Shown here one piece after another: positions 11,897 through 25,776 of a stretch of 64,000 nt of DNA. Below the pieces are notes generated by a model. The model was not told the DNA's origin. It did no database searches and saw only the letters and a list, made by a program, of their open reading frames with translations. The stretch comes from Aphelocoma coerulescens (taxonomy: Eukaryota > Chordata > Aves > Passeriformes > Corvidae), in contig NC_091017.1 of the NCBI RefSeq assembly GCF_041296385.1, positions 11,464,001 to 11,528,000 of the forward strand, read 5' to 3'. The position numbers and the translations under genes are program-made. Within the stretch, counting starts at the first letter, position 1. The number at the start of each line of letters is the position of its first letter.

Positions 11897-13879
11897 GGCA
11901 CATCACACTGCGGCTCTGCGCCTTTCTTCTAAGGCAGACGCCCGGCTATGCTTTCGCGCTCGCGAAAGCTCCTCCTTGGCAGCCTCCAGCAGCTGCTCTC
12001 ATGGAGAACGGCCGTAGAAGTCAAAGCCAGTGCTGGGCTGCACCTTCGCCTTCCCCAAGGAAGAAGCAACAGCAAACACGTCGGTGCACTCTGTATTTCC
12101 CTCCTCCGCTGCGTCCTACATGCATTCGCGTTCTCCGAAACTCGGAGACTGAAGGGAAGGGCAATTGCTTCCCCAGAGAGCTGCAAGGGGACTTAGGCGG
12201 CAGCAGCACGGGTAACTGCCGTGGAACTTGCTCCTTTCCCAAGGAGTGAATTCAGCAGGCAGGAGACTCGGCAGCCACGCTTGTCTTGCAGCCCCGTTAC
12301 GACAGGCCCCCGAGCCCCGCGCCCCGCGGCTTGGTTCTTCGCCTTTTCAAACACGCCGTACCTTCGTTCTCCCGGAGGCGGACGGTCGTCTGCTTCTGGC
12401 CCGGAACACTGTGCCCGGCAGCGAAGCGCTTTCTGCGGCAAGCTGCAAAGCGCCCGTCAGATGGCGATGCTGTCTGCCCGCTCCTTCTCGGCTCGAGTGT
12501 ACCCCGGCGCACGCTGCCGTCTCGCAAGGAGCAAAGAGCTTCGGTAGACGTCTCGCACACAGGAGAAAGGTGCCAGGACGACACCACGTTCTTCCTCACC
12601 CCTTCTCGTGGCCCAGATTGTGGTGCTGCCTTCAAAGCCGTGCGCATTGAAAGACTCCTCCAGCAAGTGCTTCTCCCCTGGCACACTTCGCTCAGCGAGA
12701 GCTGCGTGGGCAGCGTGGACTCAGCGAAACCGAAAGGGTGTTCTTGTAGCTCGAGCTTGTTGGAGAGGATGAAAGTTTGGTGAGAAGGTTTCCCAGCTAT
12801 GCAGGCTTGGCACAAAGATCTCGGAATGTAGAAACGTAGCATGAGGTAGAAATGGGAGCAAGTTTTGACAGAGAGTAAAAGGTGTTTTGCTGAAACACTG
12901 ATCACTGAGTAACCGAGAAGGCAAAGGTTGGAGATTGAGTTGGAAGGAGATTTTTTTCTCACGATTAGGACAACGGTATGTGAGTAGAAACAAGCACCCG
13001 TTTTTCACCAAGTAAACAAGTCTCGAGAAGGGCATAAGGAAATAGAAAAACATGTTTTGACCAAAAAGAGGGCTATCGCAGGCAAACAAGAAATGTCGAT
13101 GTAGCAAGAAGAAGAAGGATGGGGGGGGGTGTCTGAGAATTCTCCGTGGTAAGCTTCAATTGGAACTTGCTTACTCTTGCGACTGGAGAAGAATGCCTAT
13201 AATACGGCAGTGCTAGTAGTCATGATAGGCTACAGGCAAATGTAAAGGTATTGGTGTATGGTGCCTATTGCTTGTCGTGTTTTAAGACACTCAGCAAAGA
13301 AAACTATCTAACGCTTTGTAAGTTGAACAGAAAGCGGCTCCAGGCATGCCTACCAGCTGTAGCTGACAGCTGTAGGGCTGGCTCTGGATACCCACTCCCT
13401 GAAATGCTGTGACTTCGCCTATGCAAGAAACAGCTTTCAAGAGAGCCGCCTGAAGTCCAGAGAGCCCTTCGTGAGCCTTTTTCCTATGGCGCTGTGGAAA
13501 GAAACCGTGCACGCTACACCGTGGGTGCGTGCAGCCTGCTCGAGCAAAAGCGGCAAAGTTCAGTGCCCTCGCTGGGCTTCCCTTTCGTGCAGACAACGTG
13601 AGGCAAAGAAGGAAGCCGCAGAGCAGCGGGCTTGCGTGTGCAGTGCACCGAGTTGCACAAGTCCAGCGAGGGCTCGTTCACGAGCCGAGCCGGCTGAGGG
13701 CGTCCTCGCTTCTGCCAAAGGGAACGCGGAGCCGTAGCGCTTCACCCCCCAGCGTGGAGATAGGCACTTCCCTAGTGGTTCAGCCTTGCAGAGTCCCTGC
13801 AGCTAGAGCTCACCCAGGAGCAGGCGTCAAAGCAGAAGGCCTTCCTAAAGCACCCCTTCTCCAAGCAGCCTCCGGAAAG
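11897..13879 (+). repeat. Array unit 7, type F
   Basis: Type F has ttcaaacac near 12,347 with acacgtcgg, cacacagg, tcccagc, nine G and gaggcaaag. It is shared only with unit 13. A private gacaggccc change is at about 12,301. The insertion lies at 12758-13488. Confidence 0.9.
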
Positions 13880-15861
13880 GGCACATCACACTGCGGCTCT
13901 GCGCCTTTCTTCTAAGGCAGACGCCCGGCTATGCTTTCGCGCTCGCGAAAGCTCCTCCTTGGCAGCCTCCAGCAGCTGCTCTCATGGAGAACGGCCGTAG
14001 AAGTCAAAGCCAGTGCTGGGCTGCACCTTCGCCTTCCCCAAGGAAGAAGCAACAGCAAACACGTCGGTGCACTCTGTATTTCCCTCCTCCGCTGCGTCCT
14101 ACATGCATTCGCGTTCTCCGAAACTCGGAGACTGAAGGGAAGGGCAATTGCTTCCCCAGAGAGCTGCAAGGGGACTTAGGCGGCAGCAGCACGGGTAACT
14201 GCCGTGGAACTTGCTCCTTTCCCAAGGAGTGAATTCAGCAGGCAGGAGACTCGGCAGCCACGCTTGTCTTGCAGCCCCGTTACGACGGGCCCCCGAGCCC
14301 CGCGCCCCGCGGCTTGGTTCTTCGCCTTTTCGAACACGCCGTACCTTCGTTCTCCCGGAGGCGGACGGTCGTCTGCTTCTGGCCCGGAACACTGTGCCCG
14401 GCAGCGAAGCGCTTTCTGCGGCAAGCTGCAAAGCGCCCGTCAGATGGCGATGCTGTCTGCCCGCTCCTTCTCGGCTCGAGTGTACCCCGGCGCACGCTGC
14501 CGTCTCGCAAGGAGCAAAGAGCTTCGGTAGACGTCTCGCACCCAGGAGAAAGGTGCCAGGACGACACCACGTTCTTCCTCACCCCTTCTCGTGGCCCAGA
14601 TTGTGGTGCTGCCTTCAAAGCCGTGCGCATTGAAAGACTCCTCCAGCAAGTGCTTCTCCCCTGGCACACTTCGCTCAGCGAGAGCTGCGTGGGCAGCGTG
14701 GACTCAGCGAAACCGAAAGGGTGTTCTTGTAGCTCGAGCTTGTTGGAGAGGATGAAAGTTTGGTGAGAAGGTTTCCCAGCTATGCAGGCTTGGCACAAAG
14801 ATCTCGGAATGTAGAAACGTAGCATGAGGTAGAAATGGGAGCAAGTTTTGACAGAGAGTAAAAGGTGTTTTGCTGAAACACTGATCACTGAGTAACCGAG
14901 AAGGCAAAGGTTGGAGATTGAGTTGGAAGGAGATTTTTTTCTCACGATTAGGACAACGGTATGTGAGTAGAAACAAGCACCCGTTTTTCACCAAGTAAAC
15001 AAGTCTCGAGAAGGGCATAAGGAAATAGAAAAACATGTTTTGACCAAAAAGAGGGCTATCGCAGGCAAACAAGAAATGTCGATGTAGCAAGAAGAAGAAG
15101 GATGGGGGGGGTGTCTGAGAATTCTCCGTGGTAAGCTTCAATTGGAACTTGCTTACTCTTGCGACTGGAGAAGAATGCCTATAATACGGCAGTGCTAGTA
15201 GTCATGATAGGCTACAGGCAAATGTAAAGGTATTGGTGTATGGTGCCTATTGCTTGTCGTGTTTTAAGACACTCAGCAAAGAAAACTATCTAACGCTTTG
15301 TAAGTTGAACAGAAAGCGGCTCCAGGCATGCCTACCAGCTGTAGCTGACAGCTGTAGGGCTGGCTCTGGATACCCACTCCCTGAAATGCTGTGACTTCGC
15401 CTATGCAAGAAACAGCTTTCAAGAGAGCCGCCTGAAGTCCAGAGAGCCCTTCGTGAGCCTTTTTCCTATGGCACTGTGGAAAGAAACCGTGCACGCTACA
15501 CCGTGGGTGCGTGCAGCCTGCTCGAGCAAAAGCGGCAAAGTTCAGTGCCCTCGCTGGGCTTCCCTTTCGTGCAGACAACGTGAGGCGAAGAAGGAAGCCG
15601 CAGAGCAGCGGGCTTGCGTGTGCAGTGCACCGAGTTGCACAAGTCCAGCGAGGGCTCGTTCACGAGCCGAGCCGGCTGAGGGCGTCCTCGCTTCTGCCAA
15701 AGGGAACGCGGAGCCGTAGCGCTTCACCCCCCAGCGTGGAGATAGGCACTTCCCTAGTGGTTCAGCCTTGCAGAGTCCCTGCAGCTAGAGCTCACCCAGG
15801 AGCAGGCGTCAAAGCAGAAGGCCTTCCTAAAGCACCCCTTCTCCAAGCAGCCTCCGGAAAG
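13880..15861 (+). repeat. Array unit 8, type C
   Basis: Matches the type C pattern of units 3 and 14, with eight G and gaggcgaag. A private tggcactgtgg change sits near 15,470, at the right edge of the insertion, which lies at 14741-15470. Confidence 0.9.
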
Positions 15862-17844
15862 GGCACATCACACTGCGGCTCTGCGCCTTTCTTCTAAGGC
15901 AGACGCCCGGCTATGCTTTCGCGCTCGCGAAAGCTCCTCCTTGGCAGCCTCCAGCAGCTGCTCTCATGGAGAACGGCCGTAGAAGTCAAAGCCAGTGCTG
16001 GGCTGCACCTTCGCCTTCCCCAAGGAAGAAGCAACAGCAAACTCGGAGGTGCACACTGTACTTCCCTCCTCCGCTGCGTCCTACATGCATTCGCGTTCTC
16101 CGAAACTCGGAGACTGAAGGGAAGGGCAATTGCTTCCCCAGAGAGCTGCAAGGGGACTTAGGCGGCAGCAGCACGGGTAACTGCCGTGGAACTTGCTCCT
16201 TTCCCAAGGAGTGAATTCAGCAGGCAGGAGACTCGGCAGCCACGCTTGTCTTGCAGCCCCGTTACGACGGACCCCCGAGCCCCGCGCCCCGCGGCTTGGT
16301 TCTTCGCCTTTTCGAACACGCCGTACCTTCGTTCTCCCGGAGGCGGACGGTCGTCTGCTTCTGGCCCGGAACACTGTGCCCGGCAGCGAAGCGCTTTCTG
16401 CGGCAAGCTGCAAAGCGCCCGTCAGATGGCGATGCTGTCTGCCCGCTCCTTCTCGGCTCGAGTGTACCCCGGCGCACGCTGCCGTCTCGCAAGGAGCAAA
16501 GAGCTTCGGTAGACGTCTCGCACACAGGAGAAAGGTGCCAGGACGACACCACGTTCTTCCTCACCCCTTCTCGTGGCCCAGATTGTGGTGCTGCCTTCAA
16601 AGCCGTGCGCATTGAAAGACTCCTCCAGCAAGTGCTTCTCCCCTGGCACACTTCGCTCAGCGAGAGCTGCGTGGGCAGCGTGGACTCAGCGAAACTGAAA
16701 GGGTGTTCTTGTAGCTCGAGCTTGTTGGAGAGGATGAAAGTTTGGTGAGAAGGTTTCACAGCTATGCAGGCTTGGCACAAAGATCTCGGAATGTAGAAAC
16801 GTAGCATGAGGTAGAAATGGGAGCAAGTTTTGACAGAGAGTAAAAGGTGTTTTGCTGAAACACTGGTCACTGAGTAACCGAGAAGGCAAAGGTTGGAGAT
16901 TGAGTTGGAAGGAGATTTTTTTCTCACGATTAGGACAACGGTATGTGAGTAGAAACAAGCACCCGTTTTTCACCAAGTAAACAAGTCTCGAGAAGGGCAT
17001 AAGGAAATAGAAAAACATGTTTTGACCAAAAAGAGGGCTATCGCAGGCAAACAAGAAATGTCGATGTAGCAAGAAGAAGAAGGATGGGGGGGGGTGTCTG
17101 AGAATTCTCCGTGGTAAGCTTCAATTGGAACTTGCTTACTCTTGCGACTGGAGAAGAATGCCTATAATACGGCAGTGCTAGTAGTCATGATAGGCTACAG
17201 GCAAATGTAAAGGTATTGGTGTATGGTGCCTATTGCTTGTCGTGTTTTAAGACACTCAGCAAAGAAAACTATCTAACGCTTTGTAAGTTGAACAGAAAGC
17301 GGCTCCAGGCATGCCTACCAGCTGTAGCTGACAGCTGTAGGGCTGGCTCTGGATACCCACTCCCTGAAATGCTGTGACTTCGCCTATGCAAGAAACAGCT
17401 TTCAAGAGAGCCGCCTGAAGTCCAGAGAGCCCTTCGTGAGCCTTTTTCCTATGGCGCTGTGGAAAGAAACCGTGCACGCTACACCGTGGGTGCGTGCAGC
17501 CTGCTCGAGCAAAAGCGGCAAAGTTCAGTGCCCTCGCTGGGCTTCCCTTTCGTGCAGACAACGTGAGGCAAAGAAGGAAGCCGCAGAGCAGCGGGCTTGC
17601 GTGTGCAGTGCACCGAGTTGCACAAGTCCAGCGAGGGCTCGTTCACGAGCCGAGCCGGCTGAGGGCGTCCTCGCTTCTGCCAAAGGGAACGCGGAGCCGT
17701 AGCGCTTCACCCCCCAGCGTGGAGATAGGCACTTCCCTAGTGGTTCAGCCTTGCAGAGTCCCTGCAGCTAGAGCTCACCCAGGAGCAGGCGTCAAAGCAG
17801 AAGGCCTTCCTAAAGCACCCCTTCTCCAAGCAGCCTCCGGAAAG
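15862..17844 (+). repeat. Array unit 9, type E
   Basis: Has the same diagnostic set as unit 5, except that the left end reads ttctaaggcag. A private gacggaccc change is at about 16,267. It directly follows a C unit here, where unit 5 follows a D unit, so one member is missing relative to the first A-to-E run. The insertion lies at 16723-17453. Confidence 0.9.
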
Positions 17845-19827
17845 GGCACATCACACTGCGGCTCTGCGCCTTTCTTCTAAGGCAGACGCCCGGCTATGCT
17901 TTCGCGCTCGCGAAAGCTCCTCCTTGGCAGCCTCCAGCAGCTGCTCTCATGGAGAACGGCCGTAGAAGTCAAAGCCAGTGCTGGGCTGCACCTTCGCCTT
18001 CCCCAAGGAAGAAGCAACAGCAAACTCGGAGGTGCACTCTGTACTTCCCTCCTCCGCTGCGTCCTACATGCATTCGCGTTCTCCGAAACTCGGAGACTGA
18101 AGGGAAGGGCAATTGCTTCCCCAGAGAGCTGCAAGGGGACTTAGGCGGCAGCAGCACGGGTAACTGCCGTGGAACTTGCTCCTTTCCCAAGGAGTGAATT
18201 CAGCAGGCAGGAGACTCGGCAGCCACGCTTGTCTTGCAGCCCCGTTACGACGGGCCCCCGAGCCCCGCGCCCCGCGGCTTGGTTCTTCGCCTTTTCGAGC
18301 ACGCCATACCTTCGTTCTCCCGGAGGCGGACGGTCGTCTGCTTCTGGCCCGGAACACTGTGCCCGGCAGCGAAGCGCTTTCTGCGGCAAGCTGCAAAGCG
18401 CCCGTCAGATGGCGATGCTGTCTGCCCGCTCCTTCTCGGCTCGAGTGTACCCCGGCGCACGCTGCCGTCTCGCAAGGAGCAAAGAGCTTCGGTAGACGTC
18501 TCGCACACAGGAGAAAGGTGCCAGGACGACACCACGTTCTTCCTCACCCCTTCTCGTGGCCCAGATTGTGGTGCTGCCTTCAAAGCCGTGCGCATTGAAA
18601 GACTCCTCCAGCAAGTGCTTCTCCCCTGGCACACTTCGCTCAGCGAGAGCTGCGTGGGCAGCGTGGACTCAGCGAAACCGAAAGGGTGTTCTTGTAGCTC
18701 GAGCTTGTTGGAGAGGATGAAAGTTTGGTGAGAAGGTTTCCCAGCTATGCAGGCTTGGCACAAAGATCTCGGAATGTAGAAACGTAGCATGAGGTAGAAA
18801 TGGGAGCAAGTTTTGACAGAGAGTAAAAGGTGTTTTGCTGAAACACTGATCACTGAGTAACCGAGAAGGCAAAGGTTGGAGATTGAGTTGGAAGGAGATT
18901 TTTTTCTCACGATTAGGACAACGGTATGTGAGTAGAAACAAGCACCCGTTTTTCACCAAGTAAACAAGTCTCGAGAAGGGCATAAGGAAATAGAAAAACA
19001 TGTTTTGACCAAAAAGAGGGCTATCGCAGGCAAACAAGAAATGTCGATGTAGCAAGAAGAAGAAGGATGGGGGGGGGTGTCTGAGAATTCTCCGTGGTAA
19101 GCTTCAATTGGAACTTGCTTACTCTTGCGACTGGAGAAGAATGCCTATAATACGGCAGTGCTAGTAGTCATGATAGGCTACAGGCAAATGTAAAGGTATT
19201 GGTGTATGGTGCCTATTGCTTGTCGTGTTTTAAGACACTCAGCAAAGAAAACTATCTAACGCTTTGTAAGTTGAACAGAAAGCGGCTCCAGGCATGCCTA
19301 CCAGCTGTAGCTGACAGCTGTAGGGCTGGCTCTGGATACCCACTCCCTGAAATGCTGTGACTTCGCCTATGCAAGAAACAGCTTTCAAGAGAGCCGCCTG
19401 AAGTCCAGAGAGCCCTTCGTGAGCCTTTTTCCTATGGCGCTGTGGAAAGAAACCGTGCACGCTACACCGTGGGTGCGTGCAGCCTGCTCGAGCAAAAGCG
19501 GCAAAGTTCAGTGCCCTCGCTGGGCTTCCCTTTCGTGCAGACAACGTGAGGCAAAGAAGGAAGCCGCAGAGCAGCGGGCTTGCGTGTGCAGTGCACCGAG
19601 TTGCACAAGTCCAGCGAGGGCTCGTTCACGAGCCGAGCCGGCTGAGGGCGTCCTCGCTTCTGCCAAAGGGAACGCGGAGCCGTAGCGCTTCACCCCCCAG
19701 CGTGGAGATAGGCACTTCCCTAGTGGTTCAGCCTTGCAGAGTCCCTGCAGCTAGAGCTCACCCAGGAGCAGGCGTCAAAGCAGAAGGCCTTCCTAAAGCA
19801 CCCCTTCTCCAAGCAGCCTCCGGAAAG
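17845..19827 (+). repeat. Array unit 10, type A
   Basis: Third type A unit, 7,931 bp after unit 6 and again immediately after an E unit. A private cacgccatacc change is near 18,306. The insertion lies at 18706-19436. Confidence 0.9.
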
Positions 19828-21810
19828 GGCACATCACACTGCGGCTCTGCGCCTTTCTTCTAAGGCAGACGCCCGGCTATGCTTTCGCGCTCGCGAAAGC
19901 TCCTCCTTGGCAGCCTCCAGCAGCTGCTCTCATGGAGAACGGCCGTAGAAGTCAAAGCCAGTGCTGGGCTGCACCTTCGCCTTCCCCAAGGAAGAAGCAA
20001 CAGCAAACACGTCGGTGCACTCTGTATTTCCCTCCTCCGCTGCGTCCTACATGCATTCGCGTTCTCCGAAACTCGGAGACTGAAGGGAAGGGCAATTGCT
20101 TCCCCAGAGAGCTGCAAGGGGACTTAGGCGGCAGCAGCACGGGTAACTGCCGTGGAACTTGCTCCTTTCCCAAGGAGTGAATTCAGCAGGCAGGAGACTC
20201 GGCAGCCACGCTTGTCTTGCAGCCCCGTTACGACGGGCCCCCGAGCCCCGCGCCCCGCGGCTTGGTTCTTCGCCTTTTCGAACACGCCGTACCTTCGTTC
20301 TCCCGGAGGCGGACGGTCGTCTGCTTCTGGCCCGGAACACTGTGCCCGGCAGCGAAGCGCTTTCTGCGGCAAGCTGCAAAGCGCCCGTCAGATGGCGATG
20401 CTGTCTGCCCGCTCCTTCTCGGCTCGAGTGTACCCCGGCGCACGCTGCCGTCTCGCAAGGAGCAAAGAGCTTCGGTAGACGTCTCGCACACAGGAGAAAG
20501 GTGCCAGGACGACACCACGTTCTTCCTCACCCCTTCTCGTGGCCCAGATTGTGGTGCTGCCTTCAAAGCCGTGCGCATTGAAAGACTCCTCCAGCAAGTG
20601 CTTCTCCCCTGGCACACTTCGCTCAGCGAGAGCTGCGTGGGCAGCGTGGACTCAGCGAAACCGAAAGGGTGTTCTTGTAGCTCGAGCTTGTTGGAGAGGA
20701 TGAAAGTTTGGTGAGAAGGTTTCACAGCTATGCAGGCTTGGCACAAAGATCTCGGAATGTAGAAACGTAGCATGAGGTAGAAATGGGAGCAAGTTTTGAC
20801 AGAGAGTAAAAGGTGTTTTGCTGAAACACTGATCACTGAGTAACCGAGAAGGCAAAGGTTGGAGATTGAGTTGGAAGGAGATTTTTTTCTCACGATTAGG
20901 ACAACGGTATGTGAGTAGAAACAAGCACCCGTTTTTCACCAAGTAAACAAGTCTCGAGAAGGGCATAAGGAAATAGAAAAACATGTTTTGACCAAAAAGA
21001 GGGCTATCGCAGGCAAACAAGAAATGTCGATGTAGCAAGAAGAAGAAGGATGGGGGGGGGTGTCTGAGAATTCTCCGTGGTAAGCTTCAATTGGAACTTG
21101 CTTACTCTTGCGACTGGAGAAGAATGCCTATAATACGGCAGTGCTAGTAGTCATGATAGGCTACAGGCAAATGTAAAGGTATTGGTGTATGGTGCCTATT
21201 GCTTGTCGTGTTTTAAGACACTCAGCAAAGAAAACTATCTAACGCTTTGTAAGTTGAACAGAAAGCGGCTCCAGGCATGCCTACCAGCTGTAGCTGACAG
21301 CTGTAGGGCTGGCTCTGGATACCCACTCCCTGAAATGCTGTGACTTCGCCTATGCAAGAAACAGCTTTCAAGAGAGCCGCCTGAAGTCCAGAGAGCCCTT
21401 CGTGAGCCTTTTTCCTATGGCGCTGTGGAAAGAAACCGTGCACGCTACACCGTGGGTGCGTGCAGCCTGCTCGAGCAAAAGCGGCAAAGTTCAGTGCCCT
21501 CGCTGGGCTTCCCTTTCGTGCAGACAACGTGAGGCAAAGAAGGAAGCCGCAGAGCAGCGGGCTTGCGTGTGCAGTGCACCGAGTTGCACAAGTCCAGCGA
21601 GGGCTCGTTCACGAGCCGAGCCGGCTGAGGGCGTCCTCGCTTCTGCCAAAGGGAACGCGGAGCCGTAGCGCTTCACCCCCCAGCGTGGAGATAGGCACTT
21701 CCCTAGTGGTTCAGCCTTGCAGAGTCCCTGCAGCTAGAGCTCACCCAGGAGCAGGCGTCAAAGCAGAAGGCCTTCCTAAAGCACCCCTTCTCCAAGCAGC
21801 CTCCGGAAAG
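19828..21810 (+). repeat. Array unit 11, type B
   Basis: Carries the type B set, but cgcgaaag instead of the cgtgaaag of unit 2. It follows an A unit, as unit 2 does. The insertion lies at 20689-21419. Confidence 0.9.
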
Positions 21811-23793
21811 GGCACATCACACTGCGGCTCTGCGCCTTTCTTCTAAGGCAGACGCCCGGCTATGCTTTCGCGCTCGCGAAAGCTCCTCCTTGGCAGCCTC
21901 CAGCAGCTGCTCTCATGGAGAACGGCCGTAGAAGTCAAAGCCAGTGCTGGGCTGCACCTTCGCCTTCCCCAAGGAAGAAGCAACAGCAAACTCGGAGGTG
22001 CACTCTGTATTTCCCTCCTCCGCTGCGTCCTACATGCATTCGCGTTCTCCGAAACTCGGAGACTGAAGGGAAGGGCAATTGCTTCCCCAGAGAGCTGCAA
22101 GGGGACTTAGGCGGCAGCAGCACGGGTAACTGCCGTGGAACTTGCTCCTTTCCCAAGGAGTGAATTCAGCAGGCAGGAGACTCGGCAGCCACGCTTGTCT
22201 TGCAGCCCCGTTACGACGGGCCCCCGAGCCCCGCGCCCCGCGGCTTGGTTCTTCGCCTTTTCGAACACGCCGTACCTTCGTTCTCCCGGAGGCGGACGGT
22301 CGTCTGCTTCTGGCCCGGAACACTGTGCCCGGCAGCGAAGCGCTTTCTGCGGCAAGCTGCAAAGCGCCCGTCAGATGGCGATGCTGTCTGCCCGCTCCTT
22401 CTCGGCTCGAGTGTACCCCGGCGCACGCTGCCGTCTCGCAAGGAGCAAAGAGCTTCGGTAGACGTCTCGCACCCAGGAGAAAGGTGCCAGGACGACACCA
22501 CGTTCTTCCTCACCCCTTCTCGTGGCCCAGATTGTGGTGCTGCCTTCAAAGCCGTGCGCATTGAAAGACTCCTCCAGCAAGTGCTTCTCCCCTGGCACAC
22601 TTCGCTCAGCGAGAGCTGCGTGGGCAGCGTGGACTCAGCGAAACCGAAAGGGTGTTCTTGTAGCTCGAGCTTGTTGGAGAGGATGAAAGTTTGGTGAGAA
22701 GGTTTCCCAGCTATGCAGGCTTGGCACAAAGATCTCGGAATGTAGAAACGTAGCATGAGGTAGAAATGGGAGCAAGTTTTGACAGAGAGTAAAAGGTGTT
22801 TTGCTGAAACACTGATCACTGAGTAACCGAGAAGGCAAAGGTTGGAGATTGAGTTGGAAGGAGATTTTTTTCTCACGATTAGGACAACGGTATGTGAGTA
22901 GAAACAAGCACCCGTTTTTCACCAAGTAAACAAGTCTCGAGAAGGGCATAAGGAAATAGAAAAACATGTTTTGACCAAAAAGAGGGCTATCGCAGGCAAA
23001 CAAGAAATGTCGATGTAGCAAGAAGAAGAAGGATGGGGGGGGGTGTCTGAGAATTCTCCGTGGTAAGCTTCAATTGGAACTTGCTTACTCTTGCGACTGG
23101 AGAAGAATGCCTATAATACGGCAGTGCTAGTAGTCATGATAGGCTACAGGCAAATGTAAAGGTATTGGTGTATGGTGCCTATTGCTTGTCGTGTTTTAAG
23201 ACACTCAGCAAAGAAAACTATCTAACGCTTTGTAAGTTGAACAGAAAGCGGCTCCAGGCATGCCTACCAGCTGTAGCTGACAGCTGTAGGGCTGGCTCTG
23301 GATACCCACTCCCTGAAATGCTGTGACTTCGCCTATGCAAGAAACAGCTTTCAAGAGAGCCGCCTGAAGTCCAGAGAGCCCTTCGTGAGCCTTTTTCCTA
23401 TGGCGCTGTGGAAAGAAACCGTGCACGCTACACCGTGGGTGCGTGCAGCCTGCTCGAGCAAAAGCGGCAAAGTTCAGTGCCCTCGCTGGGCTTCCCTTTC
23501 GTGCAGACAACGTGAGGCAAAGAAGGAAGCCGCAGAGCAGCGGGCTTGCGTGTGCAGTGCACCGAGTTGCACAAGTCCAGCGAGGGCTCGTTCACGAGCC
23601 GAGCCGGCTGAGGGCGTCCTCGCTTCTGCCAAAGGGAACGCGGAGCCGTAGCGCTTCACCCCCCAGCGTGGAGATAGGCACTTCCCTAGTGGTTCAGCCT
23701 TGCAGAGTCCCTGCAGCTAGAGCTCACCCAGGAGCAGGCGTCAAAGCAGAAGGCCTTCCTAAAGCACCCCTTCTCCAAGCAGCCTCCGGAAAG
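21811..23793 (+). repeat. Array unit 12, mosaic D-like
   Basis: A mosaic. It has ctcggaggtgcactctgtat and cacccagg as in C/D units, but nine G and gaggcaaag as in A/B/F units. A crossover or conversion between offsets about 670 and 1,225 explains this. The insertion lies at 22672-23402. Confidence 0.85.
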
Positions 23794-25776
23794 GGCACAT
23801 CACACTGCGGCTCTGCGCCTTTCTTCTAAGGCAGACGCCCGGCTATGCTTTCGCGCTCGCGAAAGCTCCTCCTTGGCAGCCTCCAGCAGCTGCTCTCATG
23901 GAGAACGGCCGTAGAAGTCAAAGCCAGTGCTGGGCTGCACCTTCGCCTTCCCCAAGGAAGAAGCAACAGCAAACACGTCGGTGCACTCTGTATTTCCCTC
24001 CTCCGCTGCGTCCTACATGCATTCGCGTTCTCCGAAACTCGGAGACTGAAGGGAAGGGCAATTGCTTCCCCAGAGAGCTGCAAGGGGACTTAGGCGGCAG
24101 CAGCACGGGTAACTGCCGTGGAACTTGCTCCTTTCCCAAGGAGTGAATTCAGCAGGCAGGAGACTCGGCAGCCACGCTTGTCTTGCAGCCCCGTTACGAC
24201 GGGCCCCCGAGCCCCGCGCCCCGCGGCTTGGTTCTTCGCCTTTTCAAACACGCCGTACCTTCGTTCTCCCGGAGGCGGACGGTCGTCTGCTTCTGGCCCG
24301 GAACACTGTGCCCGGCAGCGAAGCGCTTTCTGCGGCAAGCTGCAAAGCGCCCGTCAGATGGCGATGCTGTCTGCCCGCTCCTTCTCGGCTCGAGTGTACC
24401 CCGGCGCACGCTGCCGTCTCGCAAGGAGCAAAGAGCTTCGGTAGACGTCTCGCACACAGGAGAAAGGTGCCAGGACGACACCACGTTCTTCCTCACCCCT
24501 TCTCGTGGCCCAGATTGTGGTGCTGCCTTCAAAGCCGTGCGCATTGAAAGACTCCTCCAGCAAGTGCTTCTCCCCTGGCACACTTCGCTCAGCGAGAGCT
24601 GCGTGGGCAGCGTGGACTCAGCGAAACCGAAAGGGTGTTCTTGTAGCTCGAGCTTGTTGGAGAGGATGAAAGTTTGGTGAGAAGGTTTCCCAGCTATGCA
24701 GGCTTGGCACAAAGATCTCGGAATGTAGAAACGTAGCATGAGGTAGAAATGGGAGCAAGTTTTGACAGAGAGTAAAAGGTGTTTTGCTGAAACACTGATC
24801 ACTGAGTAACCGAGAAGGCAAAGGTTGGAGATTGAGTTGGAAGGAGATTTTTTTCTCACGATTAGGACAACGGTATGTGAGTAGAAACAAGCACCCGTTT
24901 TTCACCAAGTAAACAAGTCTCGAGAAGGGCATAAGGAAATAGAAAAACATGTTTTGACCAAAAAGAGGGCTATCGCAGGCAAACAAGAAATGTCGATGTA
25001 GCAAGAAGAAGAAGGATGGGGGGGGGTGTCTGAGAATTCTCCGTGGTAAGCTTCAATTGGAACTTGCTTACTCTTGCGACTGGAGAAGAATGCCTATAAT
25101 ACGGCAGTGCTAGTAGTCATGATAGGCTACAGGCAAATGTAAAGGTATTGGTGTATGGTGCCTATTGCTTGTCGTGTTTTAAGACACTCAGCAAAGAAAA
25201 CTATCTAACGCTTTGTAAGTTGAACAGAAAGCGGCTCCAGGCATGCCTACCAGCTGTAGCTGACAGCTGTAGGGCTGGCTCTGGATACCCACTCCCTGAA
25301 ATGCTGTGACTTCGCCTATGCAAGAAACAGCTTTCAAGAGAGCCGCCTGAAGTCCAGAGAGCCCTTCGTGAGCCTTTTTCCTATGGCGCTGTGGAAAGAA
25401 ACCGTGCACGCTACACCGTGGGTGCGTGCAGCCTGCTCGAGCAAAAGCGGCAAAGTTCAGTGCCCTCGCTGGGCTTCCCTTTCGTGCAGACAACGTGAGG
25501 CAAAGAAGGAAGCCGCAGAGCAGCGGGCTTGCGTGTGCAGTGCACCGAGTTGCACAAGTCCAGCGAGGGCTCGTTCACGAGCCGAGCCGGCTGAGGGCGT
25601 CCTCGCTTCTGCCAAAGGGAACGCGGAGCCGTAGCGCTTCACCCCCCAGCGTGGAGATAGGCACTTCCCTAGTGGTTCAGCCTTGCAGAGTCCCTGCAGC
25701 TAGAGCTCACCCAGGAGCAGGCGTCAAAGCAGAAGGCCTTCCTAAAGCACCCCTTCTCCAAGCAGCCTCCGGAAAG
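23794..25776 (+). repeat. Array unit 13, type F
   Basis: Has the same ttcaaacac marker as unit 7, but keeps gacgggccc. It is followed by a C unit, as unit 7 is. The insertion lies at 24655-25385. Confidence 0.9.
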
